From: Pyrrhosoma nymphula
Taxonomy: Eukaryota; Arthropoda; Insecta; Odonata; Coenagrionidae
Assembly (NCBI GenBank): GCA_963573305.1
Contig: OY754329.1
Location: 79,322,576-79,386,575 of the forward strand
Direction: 5' to 3'
DNA length: 64,000 nt
The notes beneath the pieces are model-generated. The model had not been told where the DNA came from, ran no database searches, and saw nothing but the letters and a program-made list of their open reading frames with translations. Position numbers and translations under genes: made by a program. Positions 12,096 to 23,134 of the stretch are shown here, in pieces; the stretch's first letter is position 1, and each line of letters starts with the position of its first letter.

Positions 12096-12810
12096 CTCTA
12101 CATCTACATCTACATACTACCCCGCAAGCCGCCTCAATAGGCGTGTGGCGGGGGGTGTTAGGACACCAGCCGTTTAAAGATAAAAAGGAAACGCTCTATG
12201 AGATTACGCCTTGCATTTATTAAAGTCCCTTATTGTTCGGGGGAAAAACGAATTCCCACACCTATCCGTTCGGCAAAATATATCTCTTAATTTATCGTTT
12301 CTGTCAGACCTGGAAATAAAGTGGGGTTCTAATATGATGTTCTCCGTGTCGCTCTGAAAGATATCCATTCTCAATTGCTCAAGTAATCTAAGCCTAGCGC
12401 GCAGCCTCCGAGTCTCTAGCGGCTCCCAGCCTAATTCGTTTAACATCTGCGTAACGCTGTCTGTACGCCCGTAGCAGTTTTTGACGAATCGCGCAGCTTT
12501 CCTTTGTATTTTATTAAGTTCCCGAATTAAGTCTTTCTGCACCGGATCCCATATGCTTGCTGCATATTCAAGGTGTGGCCGGACGAGTGCGAAATAGCAC
12601 CTCTCTTTTACTTTTTCATCTGAGAATCTTCCCACAATACGCTTGACGAATCCTAGCTTCTTCAGAGCTCTGCCACAAATATTTCTTATATGTGTTCCCC
12701 ACGATAGGTTTGAGGTTATCGTAACTCCCAGATACTTAACTTCATCTGTGATATTGATAGATGTGCTCAGCCATCCACTTTGTGCTATCTCTTTTTCATT
12801 CAAGTACCTA
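12096..12810 (-). mobile_element. CR1/Jockey-type LINE 3' end, 5'-truncated
   Basis: This is the last part of a non-LTR retrotransposon on the minus strand: the end of the reverse transcriptase ORF (12204-12803), then a 3' UTR and a short tail. The UTR contains a GC-rich block around TTGAGGCGGCTTGCGGGG. The tail is (ATGTAG)n at 12096-12112, the simple-repeat ending typical of this LINE group. There is no upstream catalytic RT region, so the element is 5'-truncated. A diverged copy of the same 3' end lies at 62383-62452. Confidence 0.85.
12204..12803 (-). pseudogene. C-terminal reverse transcriptase fragment of a CR1/Jockey-type LINE
   Basis: A 199-codon open frame covers the thumb and C-terminal region of a non-LTR reverse transcriptase. 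Diagnostic stretches are VKYLGVTITSNLSWGTHI near the start (residues about 22-40), then RPHLEYAASIWDPV (about 92-105), the NKIQRKAARFV segment and LGWEPLETRR. This arrangement is typical of the region after the catalytic YADD in CR1/Jockey-clade elements. The palm with the catalytic aspartates is absent because the copy is 5'-truncated, so it cannot encode an active enzyme. The open frame is well preserved for a dead fragment, which suggests a fairly recent insertion. The stop is followed directly by the LINE 3' UTR. Confidence 0.88.
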
Positions 12811-14160
12811 TCTCTCGCACACTGTCACCTAAGTAAGGGTTGGTTTCTCATTTACCATACCCTGACAGGAGAAGTTCATTTATGACATACCTACAGAAGA
12901 CGCCTACGATAGAACTTATAATACTGGCTGAATGGAAAATCCATTTCGGTGTAACTCATCTTTCCTTAACTAGATTTACTGTGGCTAAGGAGTTCATTAC
13001 AGCAACGTGATTATCAAAGGGGCATAATTGAGATTGGCTTTCAAAAAATTCCCCTAATCCATTTAAAAAGCAGACATCTGATTAGTAACCCACATTTACT
13101 TAATCTATAATAATCAATGAGTTTACTTTTATAGAGATTGAACTATAATGGTTTAGGGAAATTAAATTCATTTCTACATAATTTAAGTTATCAATTACCT
13201 CTAGCAAAATGTACAGTATCGGATATATTAACTAATACTTTTTTAGTCTGAAAAATATAGTTAAATGTCATAACTCACAGGAAAAGTTCTGCCCCTAAGG
13301 GTTATTTTTTTCTAAGCTAGGTTCATTAAACGATAAACACTGTCACCGTGAATAATTCAAAATAAGCAGTATTTAATAAATGTTTTTGGTGCATTCAAAC
13401 CATTGGTGATATTTCCGCGAATGTACATGGAACGCATCTGACGTAGAAAATAACCTAAGGAAACAAAAAATGCAACATAGCACGTAAAAATAAACGCATA
13501 GTTCATTTTAGTTTCACAAACATCAAGTTAGTCATACAAAGCGCAAGTTTTTAGAAATAACTCGCCCATTTATGAGAAAATAGTCAATTCATGCATAGTA
13601 GCTGGATAAAATAAAATGTCACTCATGACATAACTACTTTGGGAAAGTATGAGTTAACAAACGCAAGTAAAACTAGAGCTTACCGTGGAGAGAAAATCCG
13701 ATCACAAGATTGAAAGCAAGCAAAGTGCCACCTCACCTGAAATATAAGGAAAAATAAGGTTATGGTAAAAGTTATATGCGTACACTTACTCACATAGTGC
13801 AGTTGATGTGTCTATGTGCAGTAGATTCATTTTCAAAATACACCATTAGCCTTTTGACAAAAAGAAGACAAAATCGAAAAACATTTCATCGATTGCAGTT
13901 TCTAGAAGCATAAGAAGGAATTAAATCCTAGCATGTATTGAATTATAGAATGATAGCCGATGAACTCCCAGGCACCTACAGGATAACGCTAGTCATATCA
14001 AGGGCAGCGAAACTGTCGCAATACTCCACGTAGAAGAACTCCACAGCCCCTGCCTTGCGAAATATTTCCTAAATTCTCAATAACACGTGCCTATAAAAAG
14101 AATTGAACCTGATTCACGAAGAATAGGCTTGAGATGAGCCATCAATATTTGTATAGCATG
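12811..14160. other. Unrecognised AT-rich sequence
   Basis: No gene or named repeat is visible in this stretch. Confidence 0.45.
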
Positions 14161-14690
14161 GGGAAATGAAAGTAGACGCGCGGAGAGGATTTAGACTCGC
14201 AATATATAAAAATATATATAGCTCACGGGGAATGTGTGCAATCGGGTGTTTTGTCATCCAAAGACGTGCATTGGTGCCTCCGCGGAAACGATCGACTGAC
14301 TTCTGGAGAGCGGGCACAGGAGAAAAGAGAAGGGGGTGCGAATTTGTATTTCCCTTTTTCCCCTGAGGGGTTTGCTGGAAGGATGAGATGAAAGAAAACG
14401 GGGCTGTTCCTTCAAGAGTTATTGTTTCGCCCGGGAGAAGATGACGCTGAGGGAATTTTGCACACGGATGGAGGCTGTAGGTGGCGGAGGGGTGGGTGGA
14501 TTTCGAAGGGTTACGCGGAAGGCTTGAAGAGTGAGGTGGGGTGAGGAGAAGGGGGGGTGTATGGCAGGGGGAGGGGAAGAGGGTGGTAACACTGGGAGAA
14601 AAATTGGAGATAAAATATATATGAAGCGTGGAACAAAAGGATTGATGGGGATGGAAGGAGATTGCGAGACTAGGGGTTGAAACGGGGTGC
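14161..14690. repeat. Purine-rich (G/A) low-complexity tract
   Basis: The + strand is dominated by G and A, especially 14330-14660, with runs such as GGGGGGG and GGAGGGG. The 192-codon minus-strand frame across it is Ser/Pro/His-rich and reflects composition. A complementary C/T-rich tract follows at 14700-14990. Confidence 0.55.
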
Positions 14691-14990
14691 AAAAAAAAAC
14701 ATAAGGTCTTATTTTTTTTATATATTTCTTCCTCCCTTCTTTCCCACTCTAACCCTATCTTGTGTCCCTCCTCCTCAACCTCTCACCCTCTCCTTTCACC
14801 ATTTCTTCTGTCTGTCTTTCACGCAACACCCCTCCTCCAACTTTTTTTCTAACCTAATCGATTTTTATCGGGACGAATAATGCATTCACGTAGGAATTCC
14901 ACTTCCCTTCCCCGACTGGGAGAGAAACCGTTCCACCTTTATTCCTCTTCTCCTCCCTCAACCCTTGAACCTCAATTTTTATTTTAACCT

Positions 14991-17790
14991 TCCCTTGTCC
15001 TAGTTAAGGGAAAGTGGAGAAGACGAATTGAGGAAGAAAACTTGAGTGGATGTGAAGGCATGAGGAAAAGGAATGAATGAATCAAGGGAGAGAGGATTGA
15101 GAGATTGGAGACGTATCAAAGTAAATATATGATTTTTTGAAGAGTGGGAAAAATATTACGATTGTGGATTATCGGATTTTTTTCTCGTGGAATGAAGGAG
15201 GGAAGTGATGAAGGACTAGATATTTGAGAGAGAGAAGGAAAAGAATGTTGAAAGAGAGGAGCAAGGTAAGAGGAAGAGTCTAGAGTGCTCTTTCTCTTTC
15301 CAAACATATGACCCCTTGTGTCGTTTCATCAGCCGCGCGAACGATTCTCGAGGATGGAAAAATAAACTTTCATCCTCTGATCCGCAGATGTGCGATATGC
15401 CCGCCACTTGGAAGTTCTATCCGGTATCAATTTTCTGGTGTGGATAAAAGAGCAACAATAAAAACCACCCAACTCACGTGCTACGATTTGGGTCAAACAA
15501 AACGAACTGCTTGGTTTTGAAACGTCTGCAAGCATTGTGTTTTGGAGTGTCACCGTGGAAGTCATTTAGGAAAGGGCTGGAGGTAGCGAGTGTGCCCTAC
15601 AAATTCTGGATCTTTGATTGATAAAATTTGGCAACTTATTTCAAATGATATTATATAATGTCTATTTCTGCACTTAATTTCCATTTTTACCGAATTTTAT
15701 GGTCATGGTCCTAAAATTCTGAGTATAAGGCATTAAACAGAGAAACGCGTACACTGGGATCATGATTCATATGAGATACACGGTATTAAAAAGATGTACG
15801 AAACCCATGCCTTAGCCCAAAAAATAATATCCGCCTGTATAATCTTGGTATAAAGAACACTTTCTAAGAAAAATAAAAACGACACACTGGAGTTCACGGA
15901 TGTGTTGATATTAGATACGTTTTAGGCACCATGATTTTCCTTTTATTGGCAACCAATTGTTTTCCTAAATAAAATATAATGCCATCTCATTTCAAGCAAA
16001 ATCTTCGTATGAGTAACTATTCACATCATGCAATTCAATATGATGAGCGTAAAAAAAGAACACCTGCATTCAACATAAATATTTTGTTAGTAAAAGTACA
16101 ATTAATAAAACCTCATCACGCCACGAGTCAAGGATTTCTGTTTATGAATAAAAGTCTTCCTGCTTGCGTCATTCTATAACTATAAACTTTTATTCTAGTA
16201 TTTCCTTTTAAAGAGGGATTATTCTCACATTGAAAATTAATAGGCTCTGGAATTGGAAGGGCACTTGCAAATGGTTTCAAGTCGTAGTTACGTTTAGCCA
16301 GGAGTAAAACGTAACAAACTGCCAATGATGATAGAGAATTTCCTGAATTTTATAAGGTAGAATTGTATAACTACTTGAAAACGACGTAGAAATTCAAAAC
16401 CGGTTGTAGTGGAACGTGATAAAAAGTGTGGGAAAGTACAAAGTTTTTGCAATCACCAATAAATCATTTTCAGTGTTTTTCATTAACGTTTATTCTGAAA
16501 TTTAAGAGGAAAAATTAAACAAATTATGGCTAAATTTGGTAAAAACGGTCAGAAATAGTTGCATTGATTTGGTCAGTTTCAGTAGAGTATAAGTTCACCA
16601 AATATGATTATTTTGATTTATGGGCGAATTAAACCCCAATATCACAACTGATGCAACATTATAAATTATGATTATTTAATTGAAAAAGATTATTATTTAC
16701 GGCACATGCTTAAACTTTTTAAGACACTTTTAGTCCAAGTTTCCTAGAAAATTTATTTGACCAAATTAAGTGTTTACAAATAAATTTATTAGATCTGTAT
16801 TTTCATTATCAATTTCGGAATATATTTATCATGTTCGTTAATTAATGAATTCTTAAAGTAATGACTGTTTAAGTCACGCATTTTGGTATTCGGGTGCTTA
16901 TGTAATTATTTTATCCAGTTATTCTAACCATTTTCATAACTCGCATGCTTTTATAATGTACACTACTTAACAAGCACCCCAACTATGAGTACACACTAAA
17001 ACAGTGCTATCTTCTAACCCAAGTATTCATAATAAAATTTATTTTTTTACCCAAATTAGTACTCTTATTACAATTTTTACTCAGTATCATTAATAATATA
17101 AATTAATAATATACTCTTGTTTGTATTTCAATTTCTCGCAGTAGTCACCACATTAAGAGAAGTTTAGGTTAGGACAGCAGACCACTTAATTAAAGCACTT
17201 CTGAGACACCATTACATCAGACATAACTGTGGGGAAACACACATGCAGCTTTTAATTTTAAGGAGTAAGGAAAATATAGTAAAACGCAAGTTGGGGAAGT
17301 ATTAAAGAGAAAGGGTAAAAGAGAGATTTCGTATATGTCAAGTTCAATCCCATCCAACTTTGACAACTCGTTCTGAAGATTAGAGCAAACTCCAGAAAAA
17401 ATGCCTGATTTGTGAAAATAAAAGACCACGGCAGACTTCAAAGTTAGGTGCTTAAAATTCTGAAAAATCTGAAACCTGTTGAGAAGTGCCCACTCAAATA
17501 CGATGACAAATAGGTAGTTTATTTCACTAAGGACATTACGGTTACAATTCTGAGAAACAAATTTATCTGTAGGTGAGACAATAAGGACAGAATATGAGAG
17601 ACGTCGGCCCAATCATCATCATTTACCATTCAATCCCAATGTTGGTTCACTGCCACCTTCCATTCTATCTTGTCCCCTGTTAACTCTTATATATCCTTTT
17701 TGGCTCTACTATTACATTTCCCGTTTTGATGATATTGCCTGCCGCAAATTAGGCGATGAAAAAACGGAGAAATTGTCCCAGGAAAAAGTT
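14991..17790. other. No recognisable gene
   Basis: Mostly AT-rich. A 131-codon minus-strand frame at 17217-17612 is the longest, but I find no motif in it. Bases 17600-17660 (a run of CATCATC, then CAATCCCAATG) look like part of a dispersed repeat that I cannot name. Confidence 0.4.
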
Positions 17791-17865
17791 GATCTGGACC
17801 GGGTTTCGAACCACGTACCTTTGAGTTGCCTGGCCAATACGCAGACCACTACGCTGCCCAGGCTT
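17791..17865 (-). mobile_element. tRNA-derived SINE head, family C
   Basis: The minus strand carries a GTAGTGGTC A-box-like segment (+ 17843-17856) and a perfect B box GGTTCGAAACC (+ 17802-17812) about 30 bp apart, as in Pol III tRNA promoters. The arms do not form a full tRNA cloverleaf, so this is a SINE or tRNA-like remnant rather than a functional tRNA. Confidence 0.55.
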
Positions 17866-18340
17866 TCTAATTCCCATCGAAATTTTGTAGGATACAAGTT
17901 CTGGTATAGGATGCTACCGCAGTTTCCTTGAAGTCCGTTGCTCCCTTGCGTTGCCATCTTTGATGGACCGTAAGGGCTTAACGTCCAGTACCCCTGTATT
18001 TATTTTCCCTGTAGCTGTTTCCCGTTTTACTTGGCTAATGTTTTTCATCAGTCTTCCAAATGGAGTATTGTCTTCTATTACGTTCCTTAAAAACTCGTGT
18101 CTCAGTGTGTAGCATATCATACCATATGTTCCTTGGCATATTAATACTGTTCCTTATGGTTTTCTCATCTTCTATCCCTCTGTAAACTACCTTGCTTCTG
18201 ATCCTGTCGGTCTATGTGATTTTCCACATCCGGTTGAACCGATTGGATCATATAATGATAATATATTTTATGTACCCTGGTAAAACTACAATTACTCACA
18301 TTTCAATTAATTCTGATAACAGTTCAATAATTGAGCGCAA

Positions 18341-18440
18341 ACAACCATGCTCTGGGTGATGTAAATTCCACCCAGGTGGGACCCAAAACCCGCGACCCTG
18401 GACTTGGCTAGGACTCCCCCACCTCCAACGAAGCCGGCAA
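18341..18440 (-). mobile_element. tRNA-derived SINE, family A, copy 2 (truncated)
   Basis: This matches the family A order: CCATGCTCTGGGTGATG, then TTCCACCCAGGTGGGAC, the GGTCGCGGGTT B-box region on the minus strand, and a GTCCTAGCC segment. No simple-repeat tail is obvious. Confidence 0.6.
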
Positions 18441-18909
18441 AATTTACAGAACTAATTTTTTCTTAACCACGTCCACGACAAAATTAAAAACACTTAGACA
18501 TAATATATCAAAGAAAGACTTTCTTTTAACTCACGTTTTTTCATTTCTTCTTCATTAGTTTTTAATAGTTAAATCTGGCACTTACTCGATGACTTTGATG
18601 CAAGAGTTTCCTTTGGTAACCCACCTAGTCAAAGGCTCCATGTTCAGCCGAAGCTTCGATATCACATCGAAACGTCATCCAGTATGGAGCCTCAGACCCG
18701 GTGGGGAAACCAATGAGAATTACGACTAGTATAGTGTTTAAAATGCAATCTACTGTAGGTCAGTGAAATGTACTACTTCAGATCTGTCACCCTTGCGGCT
18801 AATAGCGGGGTAAATACGAAGTGTAGAAAATGCAATATGTACAAAACAATAGCGTCCACGTTGTTCTATTACTCACATCGCGACTTGTCTCTCTCTCTCT
18901 TATTTCCAG

Positions 18910-19084
18910 ACGTACAACAACGACGCCCAAATCGGGGAGTCGTCGGCTTGCGCGACTGCCCTGCTCTGTGGCGTCAAGGCCAACTTCGAGACTGTTGGCC
19001 TCGACTCAAGGGGGCGCTTTGACAACTGCTTCTCCAGCTTCACTTCCCGGGTGCCCTCGCTCATCGATTGGGCGCAGCACGAAG
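18910..19084 (+). CDS. Alkaline phosphatase, internal coding exon (active-site Ser region)
   Basis: Alkaline phosphatase is a zinc/magnesium phosphomonoesterase, usually GPI-anchored or secreted in insects. This 175-bp exon follows a (CT)-rich tract and TTTCCAG and ends at GAAG|GTAAGT, phase 1. It encodes about 58 residues starting TYNNDAQ. The hallmark LCGVKANFETVG is at residues about 18-29 and the exon ends SLIDWAQHEG. The nucleophile region reads GESSACATA, where family members usually have D-S-A. The Ser is kept but the preceding residue is Glu instead of Asp. The next exon at 21319 continues in phase. N-terminal exons, including the metal-binding DG-G motif, were not found upstream in the window. 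Confidence 0.9.
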
Positions 19085-21318
19085 GTAAGTTAACCATCTC
19101 CCTTCCGCTAAACGTGAAGATATTAATTCAATAACTGTCTATGGATGTTTTCCTTACGCGGTCATAGACGGTGATCGTAACTTCATGGTCCTCTCCATTT
19201 ACTGGATCAGACAACGGTAACTGGGTATCGGTGGCTGTCCTCACGGAGGCTAGCCGAACAATTGAATGACAACAAGTGCATCCATTTACAGCAGTGGCAT
19301 GTAAACAATTCCCAGGTTCGCATCTATCACGTGTATTTCATTTGCTAGCTAGGCGACCAACGGGTGATGCTTTTGATAGCTGTCGATTTGCCAACTTAAA
19401 GTGCATATCAAGCTATTTATTACCACATATGCCTCGACAGAAACGCATTTACAGAGTGACGAAAATACTAAATTTTTGCATGGCCGCGGGAGTTTGGGTT
19501 GACTACGTAGATTTTCCGCTATAAATTATTGACAAATGTTTGGAACTAGGTTTAAAGAACTGCAAATAAATTATGATTCTAAAGTAGGGTGACTACGACA
19601 TACAAAGCAGATTTTTTCCGAAGAAAGTATATATATGCCCATTCTCTAAAGAAATCATGCAATGTAACCCTAATAATCCAAACTTCAGTTATGTGATAGC
19701 TTTCAATAGCTTTCAATGCACCTTTTCGGAAAATAGATATTCCGACTTTCACTGACAATTTTGGTGGTCTAAACCTTGTACCACCCGTAAATAAATTATT
19801 CATATAGTAGTTTTGCACTTTCAACATATGTACCTGCATGAGATTCCTATTTGAGCAGCGTATTTCCAACATAGTCCTATGCGAGCATGCTCTTGGAGTT
19901 GAGGCAAAGTATTTGATGGAAAATCTTAGGAAATGGGTAATAAAAGGATGCGCAAAAATGTTGGTAACCACATAGCTACGTGGCATTGAAGTTCTTCTAA
20001 GACTTCTGAATATCAGAGGCTAATAATAATCAACCCTTCCTTCCCCAAATTTCTTTTTTCTCATGCCTAGAGGTGTTTGTAAATATTTTAGTATAGTCTG
20101 GAATTCGTTGATATGAAAGCCAAATTGCAGTGCTATTTGTGTTTACTATATCCATTGAATTCTGAGCGGATTTCAACATGAGGCCTGTAAACAAAAAAAC
20201 GCTCCAGCCCCGCCGAGCAATGCATCATTGAACGAAGCCTCTCTCAAGCCAAGAATTTATCGGAAAGATTATATTTATCCTACAGAAAATTTACTAACTC
20301 GTCGGCCTAACACCTAATAATTTTAAATTAGGGGCGTCATACCAGTAAACCGCCACTGTTCCTAGGGTGCACTCGTTTCAAGTGTCAAAAGTCAGCACGA
20401 GTCAAAATTAATTGGCAGACATATAGTTCATATTCTTCACATTTCTTGGAGTGAAAACAGGATGACTGAGTGTTGACACAATGTACCTTAGTGTTGACAT
20501 AATGTAACTTAGTATGCAATTTTATAGGAGCCAGTCAATTAGTGCCTAATTCTGTCATTAAAATATGTTTAAAAAATTTAATTAAACGTATACACAGTGA
20601 AAGATATTCTTACTGAACACTCATGAGCATGGACGTCACAAACGTATTTAAAATTTCGATGAAAATGATGCATGTAAAGTCACCAGGTTAACAAAATCGA
20701 GAAAATTGGAAATAGGTATACTATTTAGTCAAAAATATCAAAATAGTGGGAAATCGTTTCCGGCGTAACATAGTGGAAATTTCTCATATTCATATTAAAA
20801 CAACCACTTGGTATAAATCAACACTTAAATAATAAAACCAACCGAGGTTTCGGCAACTCTGTCATTTTCAAGGTACAGAATCGTGTGGTGACCGAATATA
20901 CCGAAACCTGGGTTGGTTTTATTATTAAAGTGTGGATTTTTGCCAAGTGGTTGTTTCAATATGAATATCAAAAAAAAGTATCACCCAACCAAATCTGGTA
21001 TAGCAGGTGCAACGTTTTAAAAAGGTTTAAAGTGCGTGTTATTAGGGAAAATTCGTCTTTTTCGCAAAATTAAATAGCGGCCAAGAACACATGAATGAGC
21101 TGTTTTCCTGAGATAAACGTCCATGAACGAAATTAGTTTTTATCGTGTATCCACAGTGAAAGTCAAACTCCTTTCCTTACGCCCTCTCCTTCTATGGATT
21201 TTGCCAAAACGCCCCCTGCCATACGCCCTTGCGTCGCGTAGCGAGTAGCACGTAGACGCAGATGTTTCCAGTCACCCAGCCACTCCCTAAAAATACGTTC
21301 CTCTTTATTTCGTTCCAG
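19085..21318 (+). other. Intron between the two alkaline phosphatase exons
   Basis: The 2,234-bp intron has GTAAGT at the donor and a C/T-rich CGTTCCAG acceptor. It is mostly unrecognised AT-rich DNA and contains the fold-back element at 20783-20968. An 82-codon frame at 19276-19524 and a 135-codon minus-strand frame at 19579-19986 have no recognisable motif. Confidence 0.8.
20783..20968. repeat. Fold-back element, Penelope-type terminal repeat with hammerhead-like core
   Basis: The arms at 20783-20857 and 20900-20968 are inverted repeats. Both contain forms of CAACCACTTGG, AATAATAAAACCAACC and CCGAAACC. On the minus strand the left arm reads CTTGAAAATGACAGAGTTGC followed by CGAAACC. This resembles the CUGANGA...GAAA core of the hammerhead ribozymes known in Penelope-like element terminal repeats, but the first box is degenerate. 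A related copy is at 36232-36335. Confidence 0.55.
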
Positions 21319-21497
21319 GCAAGTCAACGGGCGTGGTGACGACGACTCGCGTGACGCACGGCACCCCGGCCGCCCTCTACGCCCACTCGGCGAGCAGATA
21401 CTGGGAGGACGACGCGAAAGTTCCGCCTGGGGCGAGACACGCGTGCAAGGACATCGCACGGCAATTCGTCGAGGATGACCCTGGGAGAAATATCAAC
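21319..21497 (+). CDS. Alkaline phosphatase, next internal coding exon
   Basis: This 179-bp exon begins after CGTTCCAG, completes the split Gly codon (G|GC) from the previous exon and ends at AATATCAAC|GTGAGT in phase 0. It encodes about 59 further residues. KSTGVVTTTRVTHGTPAALY matches the conserved K-S-G-VTTTRV-HATP block of animal alkaline phosphatases. The His in RVTH and the following Thr correspond to metal-site residues. AHSASRYWEDD keeps the catalytic Arg in the R-W--D context. ACKDIARQFVEDDPGRNIN follows. The expected next segment (a GGGR motif) should start the following exon, which I could not find. Codon use is GC-rich compared with the flanks, as expected of a real exon. Confidence 0.92.
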
Positions 21498-21654
21498 GTG
21501 AGTACATGGTTCGTTATTCGAAGGCGAAACCTGATGCGAAGTTACAGCTATTCCTGGTCTTCGCATATTTTGCTCTAACTTCTATAGTATTCTTGTCTTA
21601 TAGCTTCTTGCTCTTCGGTGTAGGTATTACAACTTCACGAGAACATCAGGCCTT

Positions 21655-22720
21655 ACTCTTTCCTCGAGGTTACCTCGAGGTAGATTTCGATAAGGCGTTT
21701 GATAGGGTGGACTGGACGAAATAATTGGGAGTGATGAAGAAATAAGGGGTAGATTAGAGGGACAGGCGTCTGATTCGGAATTTGTATATGAACCAGACAG
21801 AGCAGGTTAGGGGAGCCGATGGAGAATCGGGATGGGCCACAATAGGACGGGGAGTGTGGCAGGGGTGCCCACTATCACAGTTGCTTTTTAATGCGTATTC
21901 AGAAGAAATGGTAAGGGAGGCATGGAGGGAGGAGAAGGTAGGAATATAGGTAAGAGGGGTGCTGATAAAATCAGTGAGATTTGCAGATGATCAAGCATTG
22001 GTTAGTAAGTCTGCCAAGGGGTTACAGTCAATGGTGAATGCGTTAGAGGTGCAGTGCGTACGATATGGGATGAAGATCAACCACAAGAAAACGAAAGTGA
22101 TGAGATTTTATAGAAGTAAGAAGGCGGGGCTGAATGTAAGGGTGGGAGGGCAGAAGATAGAACAGGTCGAGTAGTTAACGTAGCTGGGTAGTATTTTGGA
22201 GGAGAATGGGTTTAGTGGTAGGGACATCAGATGCAGAATTACGCTCGCTAAAGAAGCATTTTTGAAGAGAAGGGAATTGATGAGAGGGGGTCTGTGAAGG
22301 GACGTAAAAAAAAGGCTGGTAAAATCTTTAATATGGAGCGTGGCGTTATATGGGTCGGAAACTTGGTCATTGCGAAGGAAGGATGTGCGTATACTTGAGG
22401 CGTTTGTGATGTGGGTTTGGAGAAGGATGGAGAAGGTGAGCTGGGTGGCGAGAAAGACGAACGAGGAGGTATTGGATATGGTTGGAGAGGAGAGGAAGCT
22501 TGTGGCAGAGTTGCGGAGAAGGCAGAAGAGATGGATGGAGGAGGTTTTGAGAGCAGAGGGCATGTTGAAGAGAGTGATAGAGGGGAAGAACGCTGGGGAA
22601 GCGCGGAAGAGGAAGGAAGAGGATAGAAATTCTGGACGAAATAAGAGGTAGAAGATATGAAAAATTGAAGAGGGATCTAATGGTTACTTTGTATCCCAAG
22701 TTACTTAAAACCCAAATAGT
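21655..22720 (+). pseudogene. RTE-like LINE reverse transcriptase, decayed, 5'-truncated
   Basis: Nearly one frame across the region encodes the RT palm, thumb and C-terminal tail of an RTE-type non-LTR retrotransposon. In order: VDFDKAFDRVDWTK at 21683-21721, GWATIGRGVWQGCPLSQLLF with the RQGCP motif changed to WQGCP, the catalytic FADD at 21980-21991, GMKINHKKTKVM, a LGSILEENGF segment, WSVALYGSETWSLRR near 22340, and NEEVLDMVGEERKL with RRRQKRWMEEVL. At least six in-frame stops and a frameshift near 22620 break it, and the endonuclease domain is missing. It begins 158 bp after the second ALP exon, so it lies in the next ALP intron. Minus-strand frames over it are shadows. Confidence 0.9.
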
Positions 22721-22789
22721 AACACCCATTTTGTTTCAGTTTGCACTACACAATCTCCTTCATTACGTTATTTCAGAAGTTAGTTTCAC

Positions 22790-23134
22790 GTGAATTATAA
22801 AATAATTTTGCAGAACTGCAAATTCAAATCTCAAGCAGATCCAAAAATAGATTTATTTCCTTTTTCATTGTCAGAGTCGGTAGGTTTTTTACAACTAAGA
22901 ATTGCGAGAGATTGGTGGATAAGGCTTTCAGTCGTAGATGCCCAATTTCTGGTCGTGGAGTTGAACGAGGACAGCATACTTACCAAAAATCAAAGCGGCG
23001 AGATTTTCGGCGCATTTGACGTTGATGGAGAAGCATTGACAGCGCGGGATTATTTCACATACATAAAGCAAATGAGTTCTGGGAATCATTCAACCAATAA
23101 TTCAGGTTCCTTGCTCTCAAGTCCCGATTCTTGA
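22790..23134 (+). other. Unassigned 114-codon open frame
   Basis: This is an open frame with a mixed, protein-like composition (for example SVVDAQFLVVELNEDS and EIFGAFDVDGEALTARDYF). TTTCAG and TTGCAG acceptor-like sites lie just upstream or within it. I recognise no family. It could be part of a transposon ORF following the LINE, an exon of an unseen gene, or chance. Confidence 0.2.

Noticed and set aside
14114..14692. 192-codon minus-strand open frame
   Set aside because: It is Ser/Pro/His-rich over a purine-rich tract with no domain; its openness follows from base composition.
17217..17612. 131-codon minus-strand open frame
   Set aside because: I considered an RT or transposase remnant but found no conserved motif or splice context.
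17791..17865. A functional tRNA gene
   Set aside because: The A and B boxes are good but the acceptor and anticodon arms do not pair into a cloverleaf, so it is called a SINE-type remnant.
22108..22729. Two minus-strand open frames (151 and 120 codons)
   Set aside because: They are antisense to the RTE-like LINE coding frame, which has clear RT motifs.
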